The notes under the pieces are model-generated. The model saw nothing but the letters and a program-made list of their open reading frames with translations, made no database searches and had not been told where the DNA came from. Below, piece after piece: positions 28,752 through 40,133 of a stretch of 64,000 bases of DNA (within the stretch, counting starts at the first letter, position 1; each line of letters opens with the position of its first letter). Position numbers and translations under genes: made by a program. Location of the stretch: positions 2,356,001 to 2,420,000 of the forward strand of contig NZ_CP039291.1 in NCBI RefSeq assembly GCF_004798685.1. Reading direction: 5' to 3'. This DNA comes from Cellulomonas shaoxiangyii. Lineage in GTDB: Bacteria; Actinomycetota; Actinomycetes; Actinomycetales; Cellulomonadaceae.

Positions 28752-29615
28752 TCAGGGCAGCAGCAGGTCGTCCGCGAGCAGGCCGTCGATCCGCCAGCCC
28801 GGACCGCTCGTGGCGGGCGGCGGCGCGACCGTCTCCGGGAGCCGCCACGACCGGCGGTGCAGGGGGCTGGGCCCGTGCAGCCGCAGCGCGGCGAGGTGCT
28901 CGGGGGCCGCGTACCCCTTGTTCTCGTCCCAGCGGTACTGCGGGTGGTCCTCGGCGTGCCGGACCATGAGCTCGTCGCGCTCGCACTTCGCCAGCACGCT
29001 CGCGGCGGCGACGCTCGCGCACGTGCGGTCCGCCTTCACCCGCTTGTGCACCCGCGGCACGGCGACGGTGTGCAGGTCCCCGAAGAGCTCGTCCTGCGTG
29101 CCGAAGAGGTCGGGGGACGGGGGCGTGAGCCAGTCGTGGGAGCCGTCCAGGACCACGACGTCCACGCGCTCGACGACCGTCACGACCGCCGCCAGCGCGC
29201 GGGTCCCGGCGAGGCGGAGGGCCGCGATGATGCCGCGTTCGTCGATCTCCTGGGGGCTCGCGTGCCCGACCGCGCGCGCCACGCCCCAGCGCCCGAGGGC
29301 GGGGAGGAGCTGACGGCGGGCCGCCGGCGTCAGCAGCTTGGAGTCGGCGACCCCGCGCGGGGCGGACCGCGTGCCGGCGTCCACGACGACGACGCCGACC
29401 GACACCGGTCCGGCGAGCGAGCCGCGGCCCACCTCGTCCATGCCGGCGACGAACGTGTGCCCGTCCCGCAGCAGCGCACGCTCGTGCCGCAGGTGCGGGG
29501 CGGGCCGCGCCGACGTGCGGCCCGCGCGCGCGGTGGGACGCAGGGCGGGAGCCGGCGCGGTGCCGGCGGACGCGACGTCGGGGACGGCGGTGCTGGTCGT
29601 GTCGGCGACGGTCAT
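28752..29615 (-). CDS. rnhB: ribonuclease HII
   Basis: 287-aa enzyme cutting RNA in RNA/DNA hybrids and at single ribonucleotides. Catalytic motif [12 protein letters not shown] (about 58), an Asp in V-V-V-L-D-G-S (about 137), and [17 protein letters not shown] (about 185) with the later Asp. About 50 extra residues at the N-terminus and a short extra tail. It follows lepB by 28 bases and precedes the DUF2469 gene. Confidence 0.96.
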   Translation of the reverse strand: MTVADTTSTAVPDVASAGTAPAPALRPTARAGRTSARPAPHLRHERALLRDGHTFVAGMDEVGRGSLAGPVSVGVVVVDAGTRSAPRGVADSKLLTPAARRQLLPALGRWGVARAVGHASPQEIDERGIIAALRLAGTRALAAVVTVVERVDVVVLDGSHDWLTPPSPDLFGTQDELFGDLHTVAVPRVHKRVKADRTCASVAAASVLAKCERDELMVRHAEDHPQYRWDENKGYAAPEHLAALRLHGPSPLHRRSWRLPETVAPPPATSGPGWRIDGLLADDLLLP

Positions 29616-29643
29616 GCGGCAGCGGGACCTCGGGTCGGGGCGG

Positions 29644-30522
29644 TCAGGACGGGTCGGGCACGCCGGCGAACGTGTCGGACGGGTTGCGCAGCACGGTCAC
29701 GCGGTCGACGGGCCACACGGTGACGAACGCGACCCCCACGATGTTGTCGACCGGCACGGAGCCGCCGCCGGGGCGGCCCTGGTTGTAGCGCGAGTCGGCC
29801 GAGTGCTGGCGGTTGTCGCCCATCACCCACACCGAGCCCTCCGGCACCACGACGTCGAACGCCTTCTCGCTCGGCTGCGAGCCTGCGGCGAGGTACGGCT
29901 CGTCGATCGGGACGCCGTTCACGGTGACCGGCTCGCCGGGCCCCGTGCACGCGACCCGGTCGCCGGGCAGCCCGATGACGCGCTTGACGAGGTGCTCCCC
30001 CGCGTCCTGCGGCAGCAGCCCGATCCACGTCAGCCCGTCGTTGAGCGCCTCGCCGACGGGGCCGCGCTCCGGCTGGACGACGGGCTGCAGCCAGCCGCCG
30101 GGGTCCTTGAACACGACGATGTCCCCGCGCTGCAGGTCGCGCGGGCCGGGGGTCAGCTTGCTGACGAGGATGCGGTCGTTCTCGACGAGCGTCTCGTGCA
30201 TCGACTGCGACGGGATGAAGAACGCCTGCACGAGGAACGTCTTGACGACGAGCGAGAGCACGAGCGCGCTGACGAGGATGATCGCCGTCTCGCGGACCCA
30301 CGACCACGCGGTCGACCGGCCGCGGCGGTCGGTGTCGCGGTCGTGACGACCGCGCCGCCGCTCGCGCGGGGCGTCCTGCTCACGCGCACCCCGGGGGGCG
30401 CCGTCGTCGCCGGCCCCCATGCGCGTGGGGGCCCACAGGGGCCGCCCGTCCCCGGCGTGGGCGTCGGCGCCCTGCCCCGGGCCCGGCACCGGCCCCAGCT
30501 CCTCGGCGCGTCGCTCGCTCAC
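29644..30522 (-). CDS. lepB: type I signal peptidase
   Basis: 292-aa membrane protease that releases Sec and Tat substrates. About 75 hydrophilic cytoplasmic residues precede one transmembrane helix ([14 protein letters not shown]). The Ser nucleophile is in [10 protein letters not shown] and the general-base Lys in [10 protein letters not shown]; the box [13 protein letters not shown] follows. GTG 30522 has GGGAGAG seven bases upstream. Preceded by rplS with a strong terminator between. Confidence 0.95.
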   Translation of the reverse strand: MSERRAEELGPVPGPGQGADAHAGDGRPLWAPTRMGAGDDGAPRGAREQDAPRERRRGRHDRDTDRRGRSTAWSWVRETAIILVSALVLSLVVKTFLVQAFFIPSQSMHETLVENDRILVSKLTPGPRDLQRGDIVVFKDPGGWLQPVVQPERGPVGEALNDGLTWIGLLPQDAGEHLVKRVIGLPGDRVACTGPGEPVTVNGVPIDEPYLAAGSQPSEKAFDVVVPEGSVWVMGDNRQHSADSRYNQGRPGGGSVPVDNIVGVAFVTVWPVDRVTVLRNPSDTFAGVPDPS

Positions 30523-30593
30523 CGACACACTCTCCCACGCGCACGCCCGCGGCGGGGCACGCGCCCGCTGCGCCCACCCGGCCCCGGCACGCC

Positions 30594-30629
30594 GACGGGC
30601 GGCCACCGCAGCTGCGGTGACCGCCCGTC
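30594..30629 (-). terminator. terminator hairpin after rplS
   Basis: A 17-bp stem with one mismatch (left arm starts at 30594, right arm ends at 30629; centre CACCGCAGCTGCGGTG is a perfect palindrome), about 25 bases past the rplS stop. It separates rplS from lepB. No T tract. Confidence 0.75.
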
Positions 30630-30654
30630 GGGACGTGCGTGGAAGGCGTGGTGC

Positions 30655-31020
30655 TCAGCGCTTGCCGGCCGGAACCTGCTGGCGCTTCTCCTTGATCTTC
30701 GCCTTCTTGCCGCGCAGCGCGCGCAGGTAGTACAGCTTCGCGCGGCGGACGTCACCACGGGTGACGACCTCCACCGAGTCGAGCGACGGCGAGTGGACGG
30801 GGAACGTGCGCTCCACGCCGACGCCGAAGCTGACCTTGCGGACCGTGAAGGTCTCCCGCACGCCGGCACCCTGGCGGGCGATGACCACGCCCTGGAACGC
30901 CTGGACGCGGGAGCGGTTGCCCTCGACGACCTTCACGTTGACCTTCAGGGTGTCGCCGGGACGGAAATCCGGGACGTCGGTGCGCAGCGATGCTGCGTCG
31001 ATCGCGTCGAGCGTCTGCAT
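30655..31020 (-). CDS. rplS: 50S ribosomal protein L19
   Basis: 121 aa at the 30S-50S interface. [21 protein letters not shown], the [11 protein letters not shown] segment and [16 protein letters not shown] are family hallmarks. It follows trmD by 281 bases and has its own promoter candidate there and its own terminator, so it may be transcribed independently of rimM-trmD. Confidence 0.98.
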   Translation of the reverse strand: MQTLDAIDAASLRTDVPDFRPGDTLKVNVKVVEGNRSRVQAFQGVVIARQGAGVRETFTVRKVSFGVGVERTFPVHSPSLDSVEVVTRGDVRRAKLYYLRALRGKKAKIKEKRQQVPAGKR

Positions 31021-31203
31021 GACGTATCACTTCCCCGCCCTGCCGCAGGTCAGGAGCGTGATCGACGGGCGCACGCGCTGCCGGGGCAGGGCACGCACCC
31101 GTGGGGGCTCGGATCGGGTGGCGGACCGCGGCCGGGGCCGGGTCCGTGCGTCGTGGGCGCTCTCCCCTGCGGCAGAGAGGCGGCCGACGCGCACCGACCG
31201 ACC

Positions 31204-31233
31204 AGTCTGCCACAGCCGAGGCCACCGGCCGAA
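31204..31233 (-). promoter_or_regulatory. candidate rplS promoter
   Basis: TTCGGC (31228..31233) and CAGACT (31204..31209) with an 18-base spacer; the -10 is preceded by TGG, an extended -10 feature. It predicts a leader of about 175 bases. The rest of the 281-base trmD-rplS gap shows only short inverted repeats. Confidence 0.4.
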
Positions 31234-31301
31234 TCAGCACCTCGTGCACGTACCGCGCCGACGGGAGGCGCGGCCCCGGTCGGATCGCGTCGCGGCTGGG
31301 A

Positions 31302-32084
31302 TCAGGCGTCGCCGGCCGCACGGACGAGGCGTCCGCCGTCCACCACCCAGCCGAGGTCCGCGAGGAGCGCGACGTCGTGCCGGTCGAGCGCCGCCGGGTC
31401 GAGGGCCGCGACGAGGTCCGGCCGGCGCTCCGCGGTCCGCTCGAGGGCGCGGTCACGCCGCCAGCGCTCGATGCGTGCGTGGTGCCCCGACAGCAGCACG
31501 TCCGGCACGGCGTGGCCGGCCCACTCGGCGGGCTTGGTGTACACCGGGTACTCGAGCAGCCCCGCCGCCCCGTGCGACTCCTCGACGAGCGACGCCGGGT
31601 TGCCCACGACCCCCGGCAGCAGCCGCGCGACGGCCTCCACGACGACCAGCGCCGCGACCTCGCCACCGTTGAGCACGTAGTCGCCGAGCGACAGCTCGGT
31701 CACCCGGACCCGGCCGGCGTAGTGCTCGGCGACGCGCGCGTCGATGCCCTCGTAGCGTCCGCACGCCACGACCAGGTGCTCCTCGCCCGCGAGCCGCTCG
31801 GCGGTCCGCTGCGTGAACACCTCCCCCGCCGGTGAGGGGACGACGAGGTGCGCGCCGTCGTCGAGCACGTCGTCGAGCGCGCGACCCCACACGTCGGGGC
31901 GCATCACCATGCCGGCACCGCCCCCGAACGGCGTGTCGTCGACCGTGCGGTGGCGGTCGTCCGTCCACGCGCGCAGGTCGTGCACCCGCAGGTCCAGCAG
32001 GCCCGCCGTGCGCGCCTTCCCGACGAGCGACAGGTCGAGGGCGGCGAGGTACTCCGGGAAGATCGAGACGACGTCGACGCGCAC
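31302..32084 (-). CDS. trmD: tRNA (guanine-N1)-methyltransferase
   Basis: 260-aa SPOUT methylase making m1G37, which prevents +1 frameshifting. [12 protein letters not shown] start, [18 protein letters not shown] and the trefoil-knot segment [11 protein letters not shown] are all intact. GTG 32084 is three bases from the rimM stop, so the pair is coupled. Confidence 0.98.
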   Translation of the reverse strand: MRVDVVSIFPEYLAALDLSLVGKARTAGLLDLRVHDLRAWTDDRHRTVDDTPFGGGAGMVMRPDVWGRALDDVLDDGAHLVVPSPAGEVFTQRTAERLAGEEHLVVACGRYEGIDARVAEHYAGRVRVTELSLGDYVLNGGEVAALVVVEAVARLLPGVVGNPASLVEESHGAAGLLEYPVYTKPAEWAGHAVPDVLLSGHHARIERWRRDRALERTAERRPDLVAALDPAALDRHDVALLADLGWVVDGGRLVRAAGDA

Positions 32085-32087
32085 GGG

Positions 32088-32654
32088 TCAGCCCTCGTCG
32101 TCCGGGCGCTCGCCGGGCGCGGGGAGGTCCACGACGAGCCGGGCGGCGTCGGCGGCGAGCAGGCCGCCCGGCGGGTCGAGCACGACCCGCCCGCCCGGCA
32201 CGTCCACGACGGGCACGATCGCCTCGACGAACGGCACGAGCGTGCGCGTCCCGTCGGGCTCGCGGACCACGAGGAGGTCCTGCGCGGGCAGGTGCTCGAG
32301 ACCGACCACCTCCCCGAGCACGCGGCCGTCGGTGACGTGCTCGGCGCGCAGGCCGACGAGCTCGTGCTCGTACCAGCCGTCGTCGTCCGCCTCGGCGGCG
32401 TCGACCTCGACGACGAGCTCGATCCCGCGCAGCGCCTCGACCGCGGTGCGGTCCGACGCCTCCGCGAATGTCACGTACCAGCGCTCCTGCGCGCGGCGGA
32501 CCTGGGCCAGCGTGAGCGGCCCCGCCGCGGGCGGCTCGGTGTCCAGCCGGGCGCCCACCGTCAGGCGCCGCTCGGGCGCGTCGGTGCGCACGTCGAGCGC
32601 GACCTCGCCGCGCAGTCCGTGCGGCCGGCCGATCCGGGCCACCGTCAGCTGCAT
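32088..32654 (-). CDS. rimM: 16S rRNA processing protein RimM
   Basis: 188-aa 30S assembly factor that binds S19. N-terminal domain V-A-R-I-G-R-P-H-G-L-R-G-E-V and C-terminal PRC-barrel with V-P-F-V-E-A-I-V-P-V-V-D. ATG 32654 has AAGGAGAG upstream. It starts a rimM-trmD unit after the terminator that closes rpsP-khpA. Confidence 0.97.
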   Translation of the reverse strand: MQLTVARIGRPHGLRGEVALDVRTDAPERRLTVGARLDTEPPAAGPLTLAQVRRAQERWYVTFAEASDRTAVEALRGIELVVEVDAAEADDDGWYEHELVGLRAEHVTDGRVLGEVVGLEHLPAQDLLVVREPDGTRTLVPFVEAIVPVVDVPGGRVVLDPPGGLLAADAARLVVDLPAPGERPDDEG

Positions 32655-32703
32655 CCTGCTCTCCTTCCCCCGCCGGTCGTCCGACCTGGCGGGGCTCGTC
32701 CGG

Positions 32704-32725
32704 CACCGGGCGCACGTGCCCGGTG
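32704..32725 (-). terminator. second hairpin downstream of khpA
   Basis: Eight-base perfect stem (CACCGGGC at 32704..32711, complement at 32718..32725) with six-base loop, directly after the larger hairpin at 32732..32765; may back up that terminator. Confidence 0.4.
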
Positions 32726-32731
32726 ACGCCG

Positions 32732-32765
32732 ACGGCCCGGCCCCTCGCAGGAGGGACCGGGCCGT
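32732..32765 (-). terminator. terminator hairpin after khpA
   Basis: A 9-bp perfect outer stem (ACGGCCCGG at 32732..32740, complement at 32757..32765), one mismatch, then a further 5 bp (CCCTC with GAGGG) and a four-base loop. It begins 11 bases after the khpA stop. No T tract. Confidence 0.78.
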
Positions 32766-32776
32766 GGGTGTGGCTC

Positions 32777-33016
32777 TCAGCGCCGGTCGACGTCGACCAC
32801 GTCGACGCGGACCGGGCCCTCGGTGGACAGCGCGCCGACGACCGTGCGCAGGGCACGAGCCGTCCGGCCGCCGCGACCGATGACGCGCCCGAGGTCCTCG
32901 GGGTGCACACGCACCTCGAGCGTCTCCCCGCGGCGCAGCGGCGACGTGCGCACGCGCACGTCGTCCGGGTGGTCGACGATGCCCCGCACCAGGTGCTCGA
33001 GCGCGTCGGCGAGCAT
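32777..33016 (-). CDS. khpA: KH-domain RNA-binding protein KhpA
   Basis: 79 aa, a single KH domain. L-A-D-A-L-E-H-L-V-R-G-I-V-D-H-P and the GxxG loop in G-R-V-I-G-R-G-G-R-T-A-R-A (about residue 45) are clear. KhpA with KhpB binds small and messenger RNAs and affects cell length in Gram-positives; no khpB is in the window. ATG overlaps the rpsP stop by one base. Confidence 0.95.
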   Translation of the reverse strand: MLADALEHLVRGIVDHPDDVRVRTSPLRRGETLEVRVHPEDLGRVIGRGGRTARALRTVVGALSTEGPVRVDVVDVDRR

Positions 33017-33441
33017 CAGGCCTGCTCGGCCTCGGCGGACGCCTCGGCCGGCGCCTCGACGACGGTCGCCTTCTTCTCCGACGCCGACGCCTTGACCTTC
33101 TCGGCGTCGAGCGCGGCGGCGTCCACGGCAGCCTGGGCGTCGGCCTTGGGGGCCTTCGTCCGCAGCGTGCCCTCGGCACCCGGCAGGCCCTTGAACTTCT
33201 GCCAGTCACCGGTGATCTTGAGGAGCACGAGCACCTGCTCCGACGGCTGCGCGCCGACGCCGAGCCAGTACTGCGCCCGCTCGGAGCTGATGTCGATGAG
33301 CGACGGCTCCTCGGTCGGGTGGTACTTGCCGATCTCCTCGATCACGCGGCCGTCGCGCTTGGTGCGCGAGTCGGCGACGACGACGCGGTAGTACGGCGCA
33401 CGGATCTTGCCCATGCGCTTGAGGCGGATCTTCGTTGCCAC
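33016..33441 (-). CDS. rpsP: 30S ribosomal protein S16
   Basis: 141 aa. Core [22 protein letters not shown] and Y-H-P-T-E-E-P occupy the first 80 residues. A 55-residue Ala/Lys/Glu-rich tail, probably disordered, extends beyond normal S16. GTG 33441 is set by homology; AGGAG lies farther upstream than usual. First gene of rpsP-khpA. Confidence 0.97.
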   Translation of the reverse strand: MATKIRLKRMGKIRAPYYRVVVADSRTKRDGRVIEEIGKYHPTEEPSLIDISSERAQYWLGVGAQPSEQVLVLLKITGDWQKFKGLPGAEGTLRTKAPKADAQAAVDAAALDAEKVKASASEKKATVVEAPAEASAEAEQA

Positions 33442-33569
33442 GAGGTGGTGTCTCCTGATGTCTGCTGGGGTGGCCCGACCCTCGCTGCTCGTGGGGAGAG
33501 CGCGCCGGTCCGGCCGAAGGACGCAACGGGCACAGGTAGAGGGGCTGTGCGCGCCGAGTACAGCCGACC

Positions 33570-33578
33570 ATTGTGCCA
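33570..33578 (-). promoter_or_regulatory. candidate extended -10 promoter of rpsP
   Basis: TGGCACAAT on the minus strand in the 213-base gap upstream of rpsP, predicting a leader of about 120 bases. No clear -35. Confidence 0.4.
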
Positions 33579-33654
33579 GATCCCCGGGGCTCCGCGCGCA
33601 CGTGCCTCGCACCGCTCCCGCGCCACCTGTGACGGCGCTCGACGCCGGCCGTCG

Positions 33655-34746
33655 CTACCGGACGCGGACGCCGCGCAGCACCACCGCGGCCGGCTCGGCG
33701 AGCACGCGCACGTCGCGCCGCGGGTCCGCGGCGTAGACCACGACGTCGGCGCTCGCGCCCTCCGCGATCCCGTCCGCGCCCAGCCACGCGCGCGTGCGCC
33801 AGCTCGCCGCCGCGACGACGTCACGCGCGGGGATTCCCGCGGCCACCATCTCGGCCGCCTCGTCGGCGATGCGCCCGTGGCCGATCGTGCCGCCGGCGTC
33901 CGTGCCGACGAGGACGCGCACGCCGGCGTCGTGCAGGTCCCGCACGTGCGCGTGCCGGCGCGCGTGCATGCGCCGCATGCGCGCGGCGAAGCGCGGGTAG
34001 CGCGCCTCCCCCTGCGCCGCGATCGCCTCGAACTGGGCGACCTGCAGGAGGGTCGCCGTGACCGGCACCCCCGCGGCGGCGATCCGCTCCACCTGCTGCG
34101 CGGTGGCGCCCGTGGCGTGCTCGAGGCAGTCGACGCCGGCGTCGAGGAGGGCGTCGAGCGACTCGGTCGCGAACGTGTGCGCGGTGACCCGGGCCCCCGC
34201 CGCGTGCGCGGCGGCGACGGCGTCGGCCAGCACGTCGTCGGGCCACAGCGGGCGCAGGTCGCCGTCGGGCCCGAGGTCGCGGTCGATCCAGTCGGCGACG
34301 AGCTTGACCCAGCCGTCACCACGCGCGGCCTCCTCGCGGACCGCGGCCGGCAGCTCCTCGACGGTCGCCAGCTCGCGGCCGTACCGCCGCAGGTACCGCT
34401 TGGGCCGCGCCAGGTGGCGGCCCGCACGCAGCAGCCGCGGCAGGTCGGCGCGCTCGTGCACCCACGCGGTGTCCGCCGGCGAGCCTGCGTCCCGGATCAG
34501 CAGGACGCCCGCGTCGCGGTCGGCGACCGCCTGCGCCTCCGCCGTGGCGTCGTCCACCGGCCCGTCGGACGCGAGCCCGACGTGGCAGTGCACGTCGACG
34601 AGCCCGGGCAGCACCCAGCCGTCGAGCACGGCGTCGGGCACACCGGCCGGCCGCTCGAGCGTGAGCCGGTCGCCGACGACCCACGCCTCGCCGACCTCGT
34701 GCTCGTCGCCGAGCACGACCGTGCCGCGCAGGTGGGTGACGGCCAC
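33655..34746 (-). CDS. amidohydrolase family protein
   Basis: 363 aa. Metal-dependent amidohydrolase layout: short beta-sandwich start, H-x-H in V-D-V-H-C-H-V-G (about 54), a Lys in W-V-K-L-V-A-D-W (possible carbamylated bridge), His in V-T-A-H-T-F and L-E-H-A-T, and Asp in V-G-T-D-A-G. Substrate unknown; imidazolonepropionase-like members often act on small cyclic amides. GTG 34746 is 8 bases from the ffh stop, so it is probably the last gene of the ffh transcript. Confidence 0.88.
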   Translation of the reverse strand: MAVTHLRGTVVLGDEHEVGEAWVVGDRLTLERPAGVPDAVLDGWVLPGLVDVHCHVGLASDGPVDDATAEAQAVADRDAGVLLIRDAGSPADTAWVHERADLPRLLRAGRHLARPKRYLRRYGRELATVEELPAAVREEAARGDGWVKLVADWIDRDLGPDGDLRPLWPDDVLADAVAAAHAAGARVTAHTFATESLDALLDAGVDCLEHATGATAQQVERIAAAGVPVTATLLQVAQFEAIAAQGEARYPRFAARMRRMHARRHAHVRDLHDAGVRVLVGTDAGGTIGHGRIADEAAEMVAAGIPARDVVAAASWRTRAWLGADGIAEGASADVVVYAADPRRDVRVLAEPAAVVLRGVRVR

Positions 34747-34754
34747 GGCGGGGC

Positions 34755-36371
34755 TCAGCGGCCGCCGAAGAGCTTGTCGAGGCCGGCCGGCAGCTGCAGG
34801 TCCGTCGGCTCCGGCTCGGCGGGCGCGGCGCCGCCGAGCCCGAACGCCGACCCCGCCGGACCGCCGGGCTGCGCGGCGGCGCGCGCCGCGGCGGCGCGCT
34901 CCTGCTCGGCCCGCTTGGCGGGGTTGCCCGACCGGGCGCCCTTGGCGCGCTTGGCCGGCGCCTGCTTCCCGCGCGACTTCTTGCCACCCATGCCCGGCAG
35001 GTTGCCCATGCCCGGCATGCCGCCGGGCATCCCGGGCACGCCGCCGCCCTTGGCCATCTGGCGCATCATCTTCTTCGCGCCGTCGAACCGCTCGAGCAGC
35101 TGGTTGATCTCGCTCGGGGTGGTGCCGGAGCCGCGGGCGATGCGGGCGCGGCGCGAGCCGTTGATGATCTTGGGGTTCTGGCGCTCGCCGGGCGTCATGG
35201 AGCGGATCATCGCCTCGATGCGGTCGACCTCGCGCTCGTCGAAGTTCTCGAGCGCCTCGCGCATCTGGCCCATGCCGGGCAGCATCCCGAACATCTTCTT
35301 GATCGAGCCCATGTTGCGCAGCTGCTGCATCTGCACGAGGAAGTCCTCGAGCGTGAAGTCCTCGCCGCCGACGAGCTTGCCGGCCATCTTCTCGGCCTGG
35401 TCGGCGTCGAACGCCTTCTCGGCCTGCTCGATCAGCGTGAGGACGTCACCCATGTCCAGGATGCGCGACGCCATCCGGTCGGGGTGGAAGACCTCGAAGT
35501 CGGTGAGCTTCTCGCCCGTGGAGGCGAACATGATCGGGCGCCCGGTCACGCTGGCGATCGACAGCGCCGCACCACCGCGCGCGTCGCCGTCGAGCTTGGA
35601 CAGCACGACACCCGTGAAGCCCACGCCGTCCTGGAACGCCTGCGCCGTCGTGACGGCGTCCTGGCCGATCATCGCGTCGACGACGAACAGGATCTCGTCC
35701 GGGTCCACCGCGTCCCGGATGTCGGCGGCCTGCGACATGAGCTCGGCGTCGACGCCGAGGCGTCCGGCCGTGTCGACGATCAGGACGTCGTGCTGGCGCT
35801 GGCGCGCCGCCTCGAGGCCGGAGCGGGCGACCGACACCGGGTCCGCACCGGCGGGCAGCACGTCGTCCGCGCCCTGGTTGCCGGGGTGCGGCGCGTGCAC
35901 GGGCACGCCGGCGCGCTCGCCGACGACCTGCAGCTGCGTCACCGCGTTGGGGCGCTGGAGGTCCGCCGCGACGAGCATCGGCGTGTGGCCCGAGCTCTTC
36001 AGCCAGTGGGCGAGCTTGCCGGCGAGCGTCGTCTTGCCCGCACCCTGCAGGCCCGCGAGCAGGATCACCGTGGGCGGCTGCTTCGCGAACGTCACGGTGC
36101 GCGTCTGGCCGCCGAGGATCGCGACGAGCTCCTCGTTCACGACCTTGACGACCTGCTGCGCCGGGTTGAGGGCGCGCGACACCTCGGCCGAGAGCGCGCG
36201 CTCCCGCACGGCACCGGTGAACTGGCGGACGACCGGGACCGCCACGTCGGCGTCGAGCAGCGCGCGGCGGATCTCGCGGATGGTCGCGTCGATGTCGGCC
36301 TCGGAGAGCCTGCCCTTCGTGCGCAGGTTCTTGAAGGTCGACGTGAGTCGGTCGGAGAGGGTGGCGAACAC
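34755..36371 (-). CDS. ffh: signal recognition particle GTPase Ffh
   Basis: 538-aa SRP protein that binds 4.5S RNA and signal peptides and docks with FtsY. N domain (1-95), G domain with G-L-Q-G-A-G-K-T-T (about 108), D-T-A-G-R-L and S-K-L-D-G-D-A-R-G-G, then the Met-rich M domain (about 300-440: M-Q-Q-L-R-N-M-G-S-I-K-K-M-F). About 90 extra Lys/Ala/Gly-rich residues follow. GTG 36371 has GAGG close upstream. The 27-base gap to glnD suggests it is read with the amt operon or from within glnD. Confidence 0.97.
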   Translation of the reverse strand: MFATLSDRLTSTFKNLRTKGRLSEADIDATIREIRRALLDADVAVPVVRQFTGAVRERALSAEVSRALNPAQQVVKVVNEELVAILGGQTRTVTFAKQPPTVILLAGLQGAGKTTLAGKLAHWLKSSGHTPMLVAADLQRPNAVTQLQVVGERAGVPVHAPHPGNQGADDVLPAGADPVSVARSGLEAARQRQHDVLIVDTAGRLGVDAELMSQAADIRDAVDPDEILFVVDAMIGQDAVTTAQAFQDGVGFTGVVLSKLDGDARGGAALSIASVTGRPIMFASTGEKLTDFEVFHPDRMASRILDMGDVLTLIEQAEKAFDADQAEKMAGKLVGGEDFTLEDFLVQMQQLRNMGSIKKMFGMLPGMGQMREALENFDEREVDRIEAMIRSMTPGERQNPKIINGSRRARIARGSGTTPSEINQLLERFDGAKKMMRQMAKGGGVPGMPGGMPGMGNLPGMGGKKSRGKQAPAKRAKGARSGNPAKRAEQERAAAARAAAQPGGPAGSAFGLGGAAPAEPEPTDLQLPAGLDKLFGGR

Positions 36372-36398
36372 CGGACCTCGCTGCTGGACGCGGACGGG

Positions 36399-38186
36399 CT
36401 ACGGACGGTCCAGGGTACCTGCCAGGGCGCGCAGCCCTCGGGCGGTGAGGTCGTCGACGAGCGTCGCGCGCCACGTCGTCCAGGCCGTCGGCCCCGCCGC
36501 GGACGCGTCCGCCTCGGTGAGCGCCCGCAGCAGCGCCAGGAGGTCGCTGCGGTGGTCGACCGCGTCGAGCAGCCGTGCCAGCGTCGCCGGGTCGTCGTGG
36601 TCGGCGCCCGTGGCGAGGTCCGCGAGCGTCAGGTGCTCGCGGACGAGCCGGGTCACGTCGGCGGCGACCTCGGGGCCGAAGCCCATGCGCTGCACGACCG
36701 GACCCGCCAGGCGGGCGCCCTCGACGGAGTGGTCCCCCGCCCCGGCGCGCTTGCCGATGTCGTGCAGCAGCGCGGCGAGCAGGAGGGTCTCGGGGGCGTC
36801 GACCGTGCGACGGTCCCGACCCGCGCGCGCCACCGTCTCGACGAGGTGCCGGTCGACGGTGTGCCGGTGGATCGGCGAGCGCTGCGGCCGGTTGCGCACC
36901 CCAGCCCACTCGGGGACCCACGTCGTCACGACGCCGGCCAGGTCGAGGGCCTCCCACACCGGCACCTGCGCGGGCCCCGAACCGAGCAGGTGCACGAGCT
37001 GCTGACGCGCGGCACGGGGCCACGGGGTCGGCAGGGGCGGCGTCGCCTCCAGGCTGGCCACGGTCACCGGGGACAGCACCAGACCGGTGCGGGCGGCGGT
37101 CGCGGCGGCGCGCAGGGACAGCACCGGGTCGTCGGCGGGGCGCGCGTCGACCGACAGGACCAGCTCGCCGTCGTGCTCGACCAGCCCCTCGGCGATCTGC
37201 CGCAGCCGCGGGGGCGTGCGGCGCCCGCGCACGAGGACGGGTCGGCGCGCGGGCCGCTGCAGGGCCTGGCGCGCGTTGCGGGCCGTGGTGTCCAGCGCGT
37301 ACGAGATGACCCGGCCGGCCTCGGCGACCGACGCGAGCAGGTCGTCACGGTCGGCGAAGCCGACGAGCGCCGCGACCTCGTCCTGGTCCGCCAGCAGCAG
37401 GCGGTTGGTGTGCCGGCGCGTGACGACCTGCACGGCGTCGCGCACGTCCAGCAGGTGCGCGTACGCGTGGTCCACCGCGCCGTGCGGGCGGTCGGTGAGC
37501 CACGTCGCGGCGAGCGCGGACAGCACCACCGCGTCGCGGATGCCGCCGCGCGCCTCCTTGAGGTCCGGCTCGATGAGGTACGCGAGCTCGCCGTGCCGGT
37601 CGGCGCGCTGCCGGGTGGACGCGAGCAGCTCGGGCAGGCGGCGGCGGGCCGCGGAGCGCCAGTCCGCCAGCAGCGCCGACCGCGCGCGGGCCACGACGAG
37701 CCCGTCCCCCGCGACCGGCTGCAGCTCGAGCAGGCCCACCGCGGCGGGCAGGTCCTTCGACGCGACCTGGCGGCACTGCGCGAGCGAGCGCACCGAGTGG
37801 TCGAGGTCGAGGTTGGCGTCCCAGATCGGGTACCAGAGGCGCTGCGCCAGGTCGGCGAGCGCGTCGGCGCCGTGCCCGCGCCCCTCGTGGACGAGCAGCA
37901 GGTCGAGGTCGGAGACGGGGCTCGCGTCGCCGCGCCCGACGCTGCCGACGACGCCGAGCGCGACGCCGGGGACCTCACGGCCCTCCGTGACCTCGTCCCA
38001 GAGCCGACCGAGGGCCCCGACGACGAGGTCCGCGACGGCGCGGCGGCGGGCGACGCCGTCCGTGCCCGGTCCCGTGGTGCGCGCGGCGAGCTCGAGCCGA
38101 GCGGCACGCAGGTCCCGCACCCCGAGGGGGTGCGGGACCTGCGGCGACCCGGCCGACCCGGTGGCGGGCGGCCGTCCTGTCGTCAT
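36399..38186 (-). CDS. glnD: PII uridylyl/adenylyltransferase GlnD lacking ACT domains
   Basis: 595 aa. It modifies the PII protein according to nitrogen status. The nucleotidyltransferase motif is [15 protein letters not shown] (about 75-90); a central helical domain follows; the HD domain that removes the modification is [14 protein letters not shown] (about 440). The chain stops about 90 residues later, where the two glutamine-sensing ACT domains of enterobacterial GlnD (about 890 aa) would begin. ATG 38186 was preferred; GTG 38234 overlaps glnK. Third gene of amt-glnK-glnD. Confidence 0.93.
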   Translation of the reverse strand: MTTGRPPATGSAGSPQVPHPLGVRDLRAARLELAARTTGPGTDGVARRRAVADLVVGALGRLWDEVTEGREVPGVALGVVGSVGRGDASPVSDLDLLLVHEGRGHGADALADLAQRLWYPIWDANLDLDHSVRSLAQCRQVASKDLPAAVGLLELQPVAGDGLVVARARSALLADWRSAARRRLPELLASTRQRADRHGELAYLIEPDLKEARGGIRDAVVLSALAATWLTDRPHGAVDHAYAHLLDVRDAVQVVTRRHTNRLLLADQDEVAALVGFADRDDLLASVAEAGRVISYALDTTARNARQALQRPARRPVLVRGRRTPPRLRQIAEGLVEHDGELVLSVDARPADDPVLSLRAAATAARTGLVLSPVTVASLEATPPLPTPWPRAARQQLVHLLGSGPAQVPVWEALDLAGVVTTWVPEWAGVRNRPQRSPIHRHTVDRHLVETVARAGRDRRTVDAPETLLLAALLHDIGKRAGAGDHSVEGARLAGPVVQRMGFGPEVAADVTRLVREHLTLADLATGADHDDPATLARLLDAVDHRSDLLALLRALTEADASAAGPTAWTTWRATLVDDLTARGLRALAGTLDRP

Positions 38187-38208
38187 GTGCTGTGCGTGAC
38201 CGTCCTGC

Positions 38209-39857
<1,649 letters not shown>

Positions 39858-39920
39858 GGAAGGTCGCCTCTCCGCTCGCCACCGGGCGTGGCTGGTCGGC
39901 GACAACCGTCGCGGAGGGGC

Positions 39921-39958
39921 GTTTCACACGCGCACGCGGCGCGTTACCGCGAGGTGAC
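39921..39958 (-). promoter_or_regulatory. GlnR-type nitrogen box upstream of amt
   Basis: On the minus strand the order is GTCAC, 6 bases, GTAAC, 6 bases, CGTGC, 6 bases, GAAAC. The actinobacterial GlnR consensus is gTnAc-n6-GaAAc repeated. The first, second and fourth half-sites match 5/5, 4/5 and 5/5, the third is poor. It lies 64-101 bases before the amt start, like GlnR sites of amtB-glnK-glnD in Streptomyces. Confidence 0.65.
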
Positions 39959-40054
39959 AAGCACCGCCCCTGTGTGAACATCGTGTTTCGACCCGGGCGA
40001 TCGTCCAGCACTCGGGACGATCGGTCCGCCCGGCGGCACCGGACGCGGCGCGGC

Positions 40055-40075
40055 GCGGGTCCCGTGGGGACCCGC
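40055..40075 (-). terminator. hairpin downstream of ftsY
   Basis: Perfect 9-bp stem (GCGGGTCCC at 40055..40063, complement at 40067..40075) with a three-base loop, 58 bases past the ftsY stop. A weaker GGGCGG/CCGCCC pair lies between it and the gene. Confidence 0.55.
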
Positions 40076-40133
40076 ACCGGCGCGCGTCACCGGGCGGCCG
40101 GCGCCGGCGTCACCGCCCGCACCACCGCCCGTG

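Noticed and set aside
31021..31301. Known L19 leader RNA upstream of rplS
   Set aside because: Only short imperfect inverted repeats; no match to a leader structure that I can recognise.
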